Shown piece after piece: positions 50,188 through 58,785 of a stretch of DNA of 64,000 nt; position 1 is the stretch's first letter; every line of letters starts with the position of its first letter. The position numbers and the translations under genes are program-made. The notes under the pieces were generated by a model. That model was not told the origin of the DNA. It made no database searches and saw only the letters and a list, made by a program, of their open reading frames with translations. This stretch comes from Actinoallomurus iriomotensis (GTDB taxonomy: Bacteria > Actinomycetota > Actinomycetes > Streptosporangiales > Streptosporangiaceae): NCBI RefSeq assembly GCF_030269445.1, contig NZ_BSTJ01000005.1:124001-188000 (forward strand). Direction: 5' to 3'.

Positions 50188-51783
50188 ATGGGCGGATCTC
50201 GGGGGCGGCACGGCAGGTGGAGATCGCGGCGGGTGAGCGCGGCGGCGGGCGCGGCGCTGCTCATCGCGGCCGGATCGGCGGCTTGTGGCGGGGGCCACGA
50301 CGAGCCGCGGGCCTCGGCGGCGGGCGCGCCGGCGGCCGAATGCGGCCAGACCACCGCCGCGCGCGCCGGAGCGCGCCAGACCCGCGCGATGTGGATCGCG
50401 ACCGTCAACAACGGCGACTGGCCGAGCCGGCCCGGGCTGCCGGTCGCCAAACAGCAGGCCGAATACCGCCACCTGCTGGACGTGGCCGAGAAGCTGAACT
50501 TCAACACCGTCTACGTCCAGGTACGCCCGGCCGCCGACGCGTTCTACGCCTCCCACTACGAGCCGTGGTCGCGGTTCCTCTCCGGAAAGCCGGGCGCCGA
50601 CCCCGGATACGACCCGCTGCGGTTCCTCATCACCGAGGCGCACAAGCGCGGCCTGCAGCTGCACGCCTGGTTCAACCCCTACCGGGCCGCCACGCAGGCC
50701 GACCCCGGCAAGCTCGCGGCGAACAGCCAGACGCGGCTGCACCCGGACTGGGTGCACCGCTACGGCGGCGCGCTGTGGTTCGACCCGGGGCTGCCGCAGG
50801 TCCGTGACCTGGCCGTACGGGTCGTCCTGGACGTGGTGCAGCACTACGACGTCGACGGCGTGCACTTGGACGACTACTTCTACCCCTATCCGATCGCGGG
50901 CAAGGCCTTCCCCGACGCCGCGACGTTCAAGAAGTACGGCGCCGGCTACAAGAACCTCGGCGACTGGCGGCGGCACAACGTCGACGCCCTCATCCAGGAC
51001 CTGCACACGCGCATCCACCAGACGAAGGGCTGGGTGCAGTTCGGTGTCAGCCCGTTCGGGGTGTGGCGCAACAAGTCCCGCGACAAGGCCGGTTCGGCCA
51101 CCGCCGCGCTGCAGAGCTACGACGACATCTACGCCGACAGCCGCACGTGGGTGCGCAAGGGCTGGGTCGACTACATCGCCCCGCAGCTGTACTGGCCGGT
51201 CGGGTTCAAGGCCGCCGACTACCGCACGCTCGTCGCGTGGTGGGCCAAGCAGGTCGCCGGCACCCACGTCCAGCTCGTCATCGGCCAGGCCGCCTACCAG
51301 GTCGGGCAGCCCGGCACGTGGAAGGATCCCGCCGAGCTGTCCCGCCACGTCGCGATCGACGCGGGCTACCCGCAGGTCGGCGGTGAGGCGTTCTTCAGCG
51401 CGCACGACCTGGCCCAGGACCGCCACGGCTTCGCCACCCGGCTGCTGCGCGACCACTACTCCCGCCCGGCGCTGGCCCCGGTCGCCGGTCCCGGCGCGCC
51501 GCCCGCGGCCCCGGCCGAGCTGACGGCCAAGAACGGCCGGCTGACCTGGAAGGGCACCGGCGCCGCCGCGTACGCGGTGTACCGCGCCCCGGCCAAGAGC
51601 CCGGCGTGCATCGCGCCGGACGGCCGGTTCCTGCTGAAGGTCGTCGACGGCGACGCGCACACGACCTCCGACAAGACGGCCAAACCCGGCCACACCTACA
51701 CCTACTACGTCACCGCGCTGGACAGCCGCCGCCACGAGTCGGCGACGACCCGCGGTGTCCAGGCGGCCGCGGCACACGACTGA
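50188..51783 (+). CDS. Family 10-like glycoside hydrolase lipoprotein (GHL10/DUF187)
   Basis: A 531-residue exported protein. The N-terminus is basic with a hydrophobic stretch ending in SAACGGG, a likely lipoprotein site. The catalytic-type barrel follows: RAMWIATVNNGDWPSRPGLP, NFNTVYVQVRPAADAFYASH, LQLHAWFNPYRAATQAD, VDGVHLDDYFYPYPIAG, VQFGVSPFGVWRNKSRDKAG and WVDYIAPQLYWPVGFKAADY. A C-terminal fibronectin-III-like domain ends the protein (HTYTYYVTALDSRRHES). Relatives act on peptidoglycan or other polysaccharides outside the cell. Divergent from the site-2 protease with only 64 bases between. Confidence 0.9.
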   Translation: MGGSRGRHGRWRSRRVSAAAGAALLIAAGSAACGGGHDEPRASAAGAPAAECGQTTAARAGARQTRAMWIATVNNGDWPSRPGLPVAKQQAEYRHLLDVAEKLNFNTVYVQVRPAADAFYASHYEPWSRFLSGKPGADPGYDPLRFLITEAHKRGLQLHAWFNPYRAATQADPGKLAANSQTRLHPDWVHRYGGALWFDPGLPQVRDLAVRVVLDVVQHYDVDGVHLDDYFYPYPIAGKAFPDAATFKKYGAGYKNLGDWRRHNVDALIQDLHTRIHQTKGWVQFGVSPFGVWRNKSRDKAGSATAALQSYDDIYADSRTWVRKGWVDYIAPQLYWPVGFKAADYRTLVAWWAKQVAGTHVQLVIGQAAYQVGQPGTWKDPAELSRHVAIDAGYPQVGGEAFFSAHDLAQDRHGFATRLLRDHYSRPALAPVAGPGAPPAAPAELTAKNGRLTWKGTGAAAYAVYRAPAKSPACIAPDGRFLLKVVDGDAHTTSDKTAKPGHTYTYYVTALDSRRHESATTRGVQAAAAHD

Positions 51784-51911
51784 ACCCCGGCGCTTCCACG
51801 CGTACGGCCCGGACCTCGCCGGTCCCGGCGCGGCGACAACCCTGTGGATCTCGGCGGCGGATTTGCTGCACACTGATGGCAAACCGCCATCCGCGCCGAT
51901 GAAGGACAGCC

Positions 51912-53339
51912 ATGGAGCTCGCGCCACCCCTTCCGGCGTACTACCGGCTCAAGCGCCGGCTGCTGGCCGACATCGAGGCCGGTCACTACGGCACGGACGG
52001 GCGGCTGCCCACCGAACACGAGCTGTGCGCCGCCTACGGCCTGTCCCGTACGCCGGTGACGCGGGCGCTGTCGGAACTGGCCGCCGAGGGCGTCGTCGTA
52101 CGGCACCGCCGCCGCGGCACCTTCGTCGACCCCGGCTGGATGGCCCGCCTGCACGCCGCGCCGAAGATCTCGGTGATGGCCACCCACGGCAGCTGGGAGG
52201 GGCAGTTAAGAGAGGCGGCAGGCAACGACCTGCGGCTGGAGTTCACCACGGCGCCGCTGTGGGAGACACGGGCGATGTTCCGGCGCGCGATCGCCGAGGG
52301 CCGCGGCCCCGACTTCGCCATCGTCGACTCGGTGTGGGTCGCCGAGTTCGCCGAGTCGCACATGCTCACCCCCATCGCCGAGCTGGACGCCGACTGGGCG
52401 GCCGAGCACGACGCCGACTTCCTGCCGCCCTTCGTCGACGCGTACCGGTTCGAGGGGCAGGGCCTGGTCGCGGTGCACGCGCCGGCCGACGTGGCCGGGC
52501 TGTGGTACGACCGCGCGGCCCTCGGCGGGGCGGCGCCGCCGCAGACCTGGCGTGAGCTGCGCGCGCTGGCCCGCGCCCTGGCCGCCGACGCGCCCCGCGG
52601 CGAGCACGCCCTGGTCATGCCGGGCGGTGCCGCGGCGGGGGAGACCACCACGTACGCGCTGGTGGCGCTGCTGGTGGCCAACGGCGCGACCGTGTTCACG
52701 CCCGAGGCGGTGACGCTGGACAGCCCGGCGACGGTCGCGACGCTGCGGTTCCTGCGCCGGCTCGCCGACGACGGCGCGCTGCCCGCCGAGGTCGTCACCT
52801 ACGACATGGACCGGGCCGCGCAGATGCTCGCCGCCGGTCGCGCCCGCATGATCATCGGGGCGAGCTACCAGGCCGAGAGGCTGGCCGCTGAGACCGGCAC
52901 GCCGCTGGCCGCGGTCGCCGGGCGGTTCGGGTTCGCGCCGCTGCCGGCCGGCCCGCACGGCCCGCCGGGGATCCTGTGCGGCGGCATGGTGTACTGCGTC
53001 CCCCGCCAGGCCCGCCACCCGGAGCTGGCGATGCGGCTGCTGCGCGCCGCGACCGCGCCCAAGTGGCTGGCGCAGGTGTGCGCCGAGACCGGTCAGCTCC
53101 CGCCCCGCCGCAGCGTCCTGGACGCCCTGGCCCCGGTCTCCCCGTTCCACGCCGAGACCGCCGCGCTGCTCGAGCACGCCGTCGTACGGCCCTCCGCGCC
53201 GACGTACGCGCTGGTGTCGGCGCAGTTGCAGACGATGCTCGAAGGCGTGCTCACCCGCCGCTGGAGCCCGGCCGCCGCGGTCAGCCTGACCGCCGACCGG
53301 ATCAGCGCCATCACCGGCCGCCCGATCGTCCGCGGCTGA
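51912..53339 (+). CDS. GntR regulator fused to an ABC solute-binding-protein domain
   Basis: A 475-residue fusion. Residues 1-75 are a GntR winged helix-turn-helix (YYRLKRRLLADIEAGHYG, LPTEHELCAAYGLSRTPVTR). From about residue 85 the protein is a family-1 extracellular solute-binding-protein fold: FAIVDSVWVAEFAESHMLTP, VAVHAPADVAGLWYDRAALG, TTYALVALLVANGATVFTPE, PPGILCGGMVYCVPRQARHP and LRAATAPKWLAQVCAETGQL. No signal peptide exists, so the binding domain works in the cytoplasm as a sugar sensor. A sugar ABC transporter operon lies 1.1 kb downstream and is the likely target. It converges on the zinc-ribbon gene 12 bases away. Confidence 0.9.
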   Translation: MELAPPLPAYYRLKRRLLADIEAGHYGTDGRLPTEHELCAAYGLSRTPVTRALSELAAEGVVVRHRRRGTFVDPGWMARLHAAPKISVMATHGSWEGQLREAAGNDLRLEFTTAPLWETRAMFRRAIAEGRGPDFAIVDSVWVAEFAESHMLTPIAELDADWAAEHDADFLPPFVDAYRFEGQGLVAVHAPADVAGLWYDRAALGGAAPPQTWRELRALARALAADAPRGEHALVMPGGAAAGETTTYALVALLVANGATVFTPEAVTLDSPATVATLRFLRRLADDGALPAEVVTYDMDRAAQMLAAGRARMIIGASYQAERLAAETGTPLAAVAGRFGFAPLPAGPHGPPGILCGGMVYCVPRQARHPELAMRLLRAATAPKWLAQVCAETGQLPPRRSVLDALAPVSPFHAETAALLEHAVVRPSAPTYALVSAQLQTMLEGVLTRRWSPAAAVSLTADRISAITGRPIVRG

Positions 53340-53350
53340 CCGCTCCGGCG

Positions 53351-54064
53351 TCACTGGTCCTGCGCCGGGCGTGGCTCGGCGAGCCGGCGACGGGCGTGTT
53401 CGAGTGGTTCGCGCAGGCTCCGGGTCCGGCGTGTGCGCGCCAGGCGGACGAATCGTCGGTAGCAGTCCGCCGCCCGCTCGGTGCGGCCGGCGGCGTCGTG
53501 GCACATCGCCTCCCAGAAGTGCGCGGTGACCGCACCCGGGTCGAGCCGCGCGGCCTTGCGCGCCGCAGCGATTCCGCGCGCCGGGTCGCCCGTGCCCGTT
53601 CTGAGGGTGTGCTCGGCCGTCGCGGCCGCGAACTCCAGCAGCGCCCGGACGTCGTCGGGGTGCGCGCGGAGGTCGTCCGCCGCGTGGGCGAGCCGCTGCC
53701 CGAGCGCGCGGGCCGCCCGGCGTTCCCGGCGGCACTCGGGGCACGACGCGGGCGGCCCGCCCGCCACGGACAGTCCCAGGACCTCGTACCAGTGCCGCTG
53801 CCGCTCCGCGGGCCAGACGAACGCCGTGCCGCATGCGCGGCAGCGGAGTTCCCGGTCGACGTAGAAGTACCGCGGCGGCCGGCAGTGCGGGCAGAATCCC
53901 CGCTGCCGTGAGGGGTCGCCGCGTACGGCCCCGGAGGGCAGGTCGGGCTGGAACGTCAGGTCGTAGCCGGCCGGGGCGTGGGGGATCGGCCCGTAGAGCG
54001 GGTGGTCCTCCCACCGCACGCCATCACGCCCGCCGGCGCCGCGCTCCTTCGGGTTCGGTGTCAC
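53351..54064 (-). CDS. Zinc-ribbon protein with helical repeat tail
   Basis: A 237-residue protein. The first half has two zinc-knuckle pairs: GFCPHCRPPRYF with LRCRACGTAFVWPAERQRHW, then GLSVAGGPPASCPECRRERR, which matches the probable zinc-ribbon (zf-trcl-like) pattern. The second half is helical and repeat-like (RAHPDDVRALLEFAAATAEH, AARKAARLDPGAVTAHFWEA, AGRTERAADCYRRFVRLAR), resembling tetratricopeptide repeats. It may bind nucleic acid or protein; no enzymatic motif is visible. Between it and the sugar transporter lie 370 bases without another gene. Confidence 0.75.
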   Translation of the reverse strand: MTPNPKERGAGGRDGVRWEDHPLYGPIPHAPAGYDLTFQPDLPSGAVRGDPSRQRGFCPHCRPPRYFYVDRELRCRACGTAFVWPAERQRHWYEVLGLSVAGGPPASCPECRRERRAARALGQRLAHAADDLRAHPDDVRALLEFAAATAEHTLRTGTGDPARGIAAARKAARLDPGAVTAHFWEAMCHDAAGRTERAADCYRRFVRLARTRRTRSLREPLEHARRRLAEPRPAQDQ

Positions 54065-54369
54065 GTCGCGGCCCTTTCCGGCATCGGTGCTCTCTCAGCC
54101 GGCGTGAAGGATCCGGAGGCGATCGGGTTCCACCGGATCCCGATCAACGACCTGGACCGGCGTCCAGGCCCATTGCCAGACGCTGACGCCCGGCGTGTGG
54201 GAGAACCGGAACGAGAGCGCCGATCCGCACCGCTGATCCGTCGGGTCCGCTCCGCGCCATACTCCCCGCCTCAACTCGCCGTCGTGCGTGATTATGACGT
54301 GCGTCGGTGGCCACGCGCGGCGGCGATGTAACCAACCAGTAAGGTGTCTGTCACCTCTTCTGTCAGGCC

Positions 54370-54417
54370 TTGACGCCACACGCCCGTCCTTCCACATTTG
54401 CCACAACACAATGGCAA
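54370..54417 (+). promoter_or_regulatory. Promoter and operator of the sugar ABC operon
   Basis: TTGACG (54,370-54,375) and CACATT (54,393-54,398) are 17 bases apart, a fair promoter. Just after it, TTGCCA (54,398-54,403) and TGGCAA (54,412-54,417) form a perfect six-base dyad around eight bases, 19 bases before the start codon. A repressor bound there would block transcription. The GntR/solute-binding fusion upstream is the obvious candidate. The rest of 54,065-54,369 shows no gene. Confidence 0.55.
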
Positions 54418-54435
54418 TTCGCGGAGGTGCTGCGC

Positions 54436-55785
54436 ATGCGGCGGCAATGGGCTCTCGTGATGACGGCGGTGACGGTCGCGGCGGGGTTGAGCGCCTGCGG
54501 CGACAGCGGATCCTCGGACGGTAAGACGATCAAGGTCGCCTACCAGAAGTTCGGCAACTTCATCGGCGCCGACGAGCTGTTCAAGAAGATCAAACCGGTC
54601 TTCGAGCAGCAGAACCCCGGTGTCAAGCTCAAGCTCATCCCGATCGAGGCCGACGAGAACTCCTACTACACCAAGCTCGGCCTGATGCGACGCTCCAAGT
54701 CCACCGCGCCCGACGTCGCCTACGAGGACACCTTCTTCGTCAACTCCGACGCCCAGGCCCGGTTCCTCATGCCGCTCGACGACAAGCTCGCCTCCTGGCC
54801 GGACTGGAGCCAGTTCGTCGCCGCGTCCAAGGCCGCCGGCAAGGCCGGTGACGGTCACACCTACGGCGTCCCGATGGGCACCGACACCCGCGGCCTGTGG
54901 TTCAACAAGAAGATCTTCGCCAAGGCGGGCCTGCCCGCCGACTGGCAGCCCAAGAACTGGAACGACCTGCTCACCGCGGCACGCCAGATCAAGGCCAAGG
55001 TCCCCGGCGTCATCCCGCTCAACGTCTACGCCGGCAAGGGCGTCGGTGAGGCCTCCTCCATGCAGGGCTTCGAGATGCTGCTGTACGGCACCGCCGACAA
55101 GCTGTACGACGACCAGACCAAGAAGTGGGTCGCGCCCAGCCGCGGCATGAACGACGCGATGAACTTCCTCAAGACCGTCTACTCCGAAAAGCTCGGCCCG
55201 ACCCAGCAGCAGGCGCTGGACCCGCACTGGAGCGACAACGTCGCCGCACAGGAACTCCCGCAGGGCAAGCTCGCCATCGCCCTGGACGGCTCCTGGCTGC
55301 CGCAGGGCTGGATCCCCGGCGGCGTCTCCGCCTGGCCCGACTGGTCCAAGACCCTCGGCACCGCGCCCATGCCCACCCAGAACGGCCAGGCGCCCGGCAA
55401 GGTCAGCCTCTCCGGCGGCTGGCTGCTGTCGGTCGGCGCGAACACCAAGAACCCCGACGCGGCGTGGAAGCTGGTCCAGCTCGCCATGAACAAGGAGAAC
55501 TCCCTGTTCTTCTACATCAAGGGGACCCAGGTCTCGGTCCGCAACGACGTGACCAGCGACCCGGAGTACGTCAAGGGCAACCCGACCCAGCAGTTCTGGA
55601 CCAGCCTGGTCCAGTACACCCAGTACCGCCCCGCCTACAGCGTCTACCCCCAGATCTCCAACCAGCTCCAGGCCGCCACCGAGGCCGTCGTCACCGGCCA
55701 GTCCGCACCCGACAAGGCGGTCAATGACCTGGCCGGCCAGATCAAACAGCTCGCCGGACCGGACAAGGTCGAAGGGACCTCCTGA
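54436..55785 (+). CDS. Extracellular sugar-binding protein of ABC transporter
   Basis: A 449-residue family-1 solute-binding lipoprotein. The signal ends in the lipobox GLSACGDSG (Cys at about residue 22). The binding domain has KIKPVFEQQNPGVKLKLIPI, APDVAYEDTFFVNSDAQARF, YGVPMGTDTRGLWFNKKIFA, SMQGFEMLLYGTADKLYDDQ, LAIALDGSWLPQGWIPGG and SGGWLLSVGANTKNPDAAWK. It captures a sugar or oligosaccharide outside the membrane for the two permeases that follow. The ATG at 54,436 follows GGAGGTG. Its stop touches the next start (TGATG). Confidence 0.93.
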   Translation: MRRQWALVMTAVTVAAGLSACGDSGSSDGKTIKVAYQKFGNFIGADELFKKIKPVFEQQNPGVKLKLIPIEADENSYYTKLGLMRRSKSTAPDVAYEDTFFVNSDAQARFLMPLDDKLASWPDWSQFVAASKAAGKAGDGHTYGVPMGTDTRGLWFNKKIFAKAGLPADWQPKNWNDLLTAARQIKAKVPGVIPLNVYAGKGVGEASSMQGFEMLLYGTADKLYDDQTKKWVAPSRGMNDAMNFLKTVYSEKLGPTQQQALDPHWSDNVAAQELPQGKLAIALDGSWLPQGWIPGGVSAWPDWSKTLGTAPMPTQNGQAPGKVSLSGGWLLSVGANTKNPDAAWKLVQLAMNKENSLFFYIKGTQVSVRNDVTSDPEYVKGNPTQQFWTSLVQYTQYRPAYSVYPQISNQLQAATEAVVTGQSAPDKAVNDLAGQIKQLAGPDKVEGTS

Positions 55786-56711
55786 TGGTCGCGGTGGACC
55801 TGCCCGAGTCCACCCGGCCCGCCGCCCGCCGCTCGCCCGCCGCGCGCGGGCGGCGGGCCGCCGGCCGGATCCTGCCGCTGGTTCCCGCGTTCGCGCTGAT
55901 CGCCCTGTTCTTCCTCGGCCCGATCCTGTGGTGCGTCTACGCCTCCTTCACCGACGTCGCCCTCACCGGCGCCACCGCCAGCACCCCGCACCTGATCGGC
56001 CTGCGCAACTACCGGCGGATGTTCGCCGACCCGGCGTTCGGCCAGTCGCTGTGGCTGACCGTCGTGTTCGTGGTCGGCTCGGCCGTCATCGGGCAGAACG
56101 TCGGCGGCATGGCGCTGGCGCTGCTGATGAAGTCACGCCACCGGATCGCCCGCGCCGTCGTCGGCGCGATCGTGGTCGGCGCGTGGGTGATGCCCGAGCT
56201 GGTCGCCGGGTTCGTCTGGTACGCGTTCCTGGCCGACGACGGCACCCTCAACGCGATCCTGCGCGCGGTGGGCCTGCACGGAAAGAGCTGGCTGTACGTC
56301 ATGCCGCTGCTGTCGGTGATCATCGCCAACGTCTGGCGCGGCACGGCCTTCTCCATGCTCGTCTACTCCGCCGCGCTGTCGAACGTGCCCGAGGACCTGC
56401 TGGAGGCCGCCGCCGTGGACGGCGCCTCGGCGTACCGGCGGCTGCGGCACATCACCCTGCCGCTGATGCGCCGCGCCGTCATGACCAACCTGATGACGAT
56501 CACACTGCAGACGCTGGCGGTGTTCACACTGATCTTCGTGATGACCGGCGGCGGGCCCGGCACCAAGACCCAGACCCTGCCGATCTACATGTACCAGAGC
56601 GCGTTCAAGTTCTACCAGCTCGGCTACGGCGCCGCGCTGGCGATCGTGCTGCTCGCCGTCGGCGGCGTGTTCTCGGTCATCTACCTGCGGATGATGCGGG
56701 AGGAAATATGA
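55785..56711 (+). CDS. Sugar ABC transporter permease (MalF/UgpA-like)
   Basis: A 308-residue membrane permease with six helices. The coupling EAA loop is EDLLEAAAVDGASAYRRLRH ITLP-type, followed by MTNLMTITLQTLAVFTLIFV and GGPGTKTQTLPIYMYQSAFK as in MalF-like subunits. The N-terminal 40 residues are Arg/Pro-rich and cytoplasmic. It forms the channel with the second permease. Start and stop overlap the neighbouring genes by one and four bases, so the three genes are one operon. Confidence 0.93.
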   Translation: MVAVDLPESTRPAARRSPAARGRRAAGRILPLVPAFALIALFFLGPILWCVYASFTDVALTGATASTPHLIGLRNYRRMFADPAFGQSLWLTVVFVVGSAVIGQNVGGMALALLMKSRHRIARAVVGAIVVGAWVMPELVAGFVWYAFLADDGTLNAILRAVGLHGKSWLYVMPLLSVIIANVWRGTAFSMLVYSAALSNVPEDLLEAAAVDGASAYRRLRHITLPLMRRAVMTNLMTITLQTLAVFTLIFVMTGGGPGTKTQTLPIYMYQSAFKFYQLGYGAALAIVLLAVGGVFSVIYLRMMREEI

Positions 56712-57589
56712 CCACGGCCGTGAGCGCGACCCCGCGCACCTCCCGGCCCCCGCGCCTGTCCACGACCGGACCGCGCCGCCGGGCCGCCGCCGCCGTGGCG
56801 TACCTGGTGCTGGCGCTGGTCGCGATCGCGTTCCTGCTGCCGTTCGGGTGGCTGTTCCTGGCCTCGGTCTCCGACCAGGCGTCGCTGAAGGCCGACGTTC
56901 CGCACCAGCTGACACTGCGCAACTTCGCCGACGTCCTCACCGGCGACAACCTGCACGCGCTCGCCAACAGCCTGGTGCTGTCGCTCGGCGCGGCCGTGCT
57001 CACCCTCGTGCTCGCCGCGCCGGCCGCCTACCCGCTCTCGCGCTACACCCGCCGGTTCGGCCGGCCGATCCTGCTCGGCCTGCTGTTCGCCACCGGCCTG
57101 CCCATCACCGCGATCCTCGTGCCGGTGTACGGGCTGTTCGTCCAGCTCGAACTGCTCGACTCCATCCCGGCCACCACCTTGTTCCTCACCGCGACCGGGC
57201 TGCCGATGGCGATCTGGATGATGAAGAACTTCATGGACGAGGTGCCGATCGCGCTGGAGGAGGCGGCCTGGGTCGACGGCGCCTCGGGGTTCCGTGCCCT
57301 GCTGCGGATCGTGCTGCCGCTCATGCTGCCCGGCACCACCGTGGTGTTCACCTTCACGTTCGCGTTGACGTGGGGGAACTTCTTCGTGCCGTTCATCCTG
57401 CTCGTCGACCCCGCCAAACAGCCCGCCTCGGTCGCCATCTACCAGTACTTCGGCCTGCACGGCACGGCCTCCTACGGCCTGCTCGCCGCGTTCTCCATCC
57501 TGTACTCCCTGCCCGTCGTCGTGCTGTACACCTTGGTCCAGCGGGTGCTGGGGAACGCCTTCGCCCTGTCCGGCGGTGTCAAGGGGTGA
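56708..57589 (+). CDS. Sugar ABC transporter permease (MalG/UgpE-like)
   Basis: A 293-residue permease with six helices. The EAA loop EVPIALEEAAWVDGASGFRA, the preceding TGLPMAIWMMKNFMDEVPIA and the C-terminal VQRVLGNAFALSGGVKG are typical of the second carbohydrate permease. It overlaps the first permease by four bases. No ATPase gene follows; many actinomycete sugar transporters of this class share a single ATPase (MsiK type) encoded elsewhere, which is the likely case here. Confidence 0.93.
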   Translation: MTTAVSATPRTSRPPRLSTTGPRRRAAAAVAYLVLALVAIAFLLPFGWLFLASVSDQASLKADVPHQLTLRNFADVLTGDNLHALANSLVLSLGAAVLTLVLAAPAAYPLSRYTRRFGRPILLGLLFATGLPITAILVPVYGLFVQLELLDSIPATTLFLTATGLPMAIWMMKNFMDEVPIALEEAAWVDGASGFRALLRIVLPLMLPGTTVVFTFTFALTWGNFFVPFILLVDPAKQPASVAIYQYFGLHGTASYGLLAAFSILYSLPVVVLYTLVQRVLGNAFALSGGVKG

Positions 57590-57706
57590 GGCGACCGGTT
57601 CGCGCCGAAGAAGAACGAACGGTAATCGGACTCCTTCCTCAAGGTTTCCCCCCGGAGGTAAAGGGGGGATGATTCGAGGAAATGTAAGACCCCCTGGAGG
57701 TGCGGC

Positions 57707-57910
57707 ATGGCGCTCTCGATGGAGGAGGAGCGGATCCTCACAGAGATCGCATCTCAACTCGGCCAGGAAGACCCGGCGCTGGCGGGCCGCCTGGCGAACT
57801 TCGGGCGCCTGCGCAGGCGTCGGCGTATTCGCGCCATCGCGGCGATCGTGATCGCGGTGCTCGTGATCGCCGCACTGGTCGGAGCGGCGTTCGTGACGCT
57901 TCCCACCTGA
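57707..57910 (+). CDS. DUF3040 family small membrane protein
   Basis: A 67-residue DUF3040-type protein: MALSMEEERILTEIASQLGQ, EDPALAGRLANFGRLRRRRR, then one transmembrane helix (AIAAIVIAVLVIAALVGAAF). Such proteins are specific to actinomycetes and of unknown role. Family members usually have two helices; this one has a single helix and is short. The ATG lies after GGAGGTGCGGC. It is followed 11 bases later by a strong hairpin. Confidence 0.85.
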   Translation: MALSMEEERILTEIASQLGQEDPALAGRLANFGRLRRRRRIRAIAAIVIAVLVIAALVGAAFVTLPT

Positions 57911-57920
57911 CAAACATGAA

Positions 57921-57954
57921 CCGCCCCCGCCGGATCTGGATCCGGCGGGGGCGG
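57921..57954. terminator. Hairpin terminator between convergent genes
   Basis: A perfect 15-bp GC-rich stem (57,921-57,935 with 57,940-57,954) and four-base loop lies 11 bases after the DUF3040 stop. No T-run follows on the plus strand, which is common for actinomycete terminators. It may also serve the convergent DUF1707 gene. The bases from 57,955 to 58,152 show no gene. Confidence 0.75.
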
Positions 57955-58152
57955 CACGTCTGGGCCGGTGTGGTGGTCGCCTCGCGGCGAAGGCACAACG
58001 CGGCTCCTGCTCCGGCCGAGACCGGACGGTATTCCGCGAAGGCGATAGGTGCGGCCCGGGGACACATGCCACACCGGCACCACCAATGTAACCCCTTCCC
58101 ACCGGTGGATATTCCATCGCCGCGCCTGCGGCCCCGGCCGGCACCCGCCGTG

Positions 58153-58746
58153 TCACCGGCGCGGCGCCTGCCAGCGGGTGTCGAGCCGGCCGTGCCGCAT
58201 CCGGCCCACCACGCGGACGTACAGCGTCTCCGGCGTGTCGCCGCCCGCGGTCCTGCTGATCGCGAGCGCGCTGTGCCGTACCGACAGCTCGTTGGCGTCC
58301 ATCACCATGCCCGGCGCGAGGACCAGCTCCACGTTGCCGCCGCGCACCTGCAGCTCGATGACCAGCTCGGGCGCGCTGCGCACCGCGCTGGTCAGGTCCA
58401 GCATCACGTCGCACCACGCGGTGCGCAGGACCAGCCGGCGCGGCAGCGTCCACCGGCCGTCGCGGCGCACCGAGCCGTGCTTCTCACGGATGGTGAGCAG
58501 TTCGGCGGCCGGCGTCCCGGCGAGCGGCGGAGGGAGTGCGCCGCCGCCCGGCACCGCGATCAGATCGGTGATGAGCGGGGTCAGCGCGTCGACGGTACGG
58601 GCGGCCAGCGCCGCGTCCAGCCGCTCGTCGAACTCGACCGGGTCGAGCCGGCCGTCGGTGACGGCGGCGTGCAGCAGTTGGATGATCTGGTCGCGGTCCG
58701 TGTCGGACGCGCGCAGCGCGGGGGAACTGGGCGGATCTGCCGGCAT
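58153..58746 (-). CDS. DUF1707 (SHOCT-like) domain protein
   Basis: A 197-residue protein with the N-terminal DUF1707 domain (LRASDTDRDQIIQLLHAAVT, DGRLDPVEFDERLDAALAAR) and a C-terminal beta-rich domain like those of LiaF-type envelope-response proteins (LPRRLVLRTAWCDVMLDLTS, LVIELQVRGGNVELVLAPGM, SVRHSALAISRTAGG). No membrane helix is evident, so it is probably cytoplasmic or membrane-associated through partners. Role unknown; relatives are linked to cell-envelope stress. Confidence 0.88.
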   Translation of the reverse strand: MPADPPSSPALRASDTDRDQIIQLLHAAVTDGRLDPVEFDERLDAALAARTVDALTPLITDLIAVPGGGALPPPLAGTPAAELLTIREKHGSVRRDGRWTLPRRLVLRTAWCDVMLDLTSAVRSAPELVIELQVRGGNVELVLAPGMVMDANELSVRHSALAISRTAGGDTPETLYVRVVGRMRHGRLDTRWQAPRR

Positions 58747-58785
58747 CCGGCCTCCTCGGCGGTGAGGTGATCGTTGACTGTTCGG

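Noticed and set aside
48493-51927. An 1,144-codon reverse-strand frame spanning several genes
   Set aside because: It overlaps the DUF6924, site-2 protease and glycosidase genes in wrong frames and has no recognisable motif; only low-complexity Arg/Gly/Ala runs.
57630-57672. A C6/G6 hairpin after the second permease gene as a terminator
   Set aside because: The six-base stem with a nine-base loop also contains a GGAGG and no T-run follows; too weak to call.
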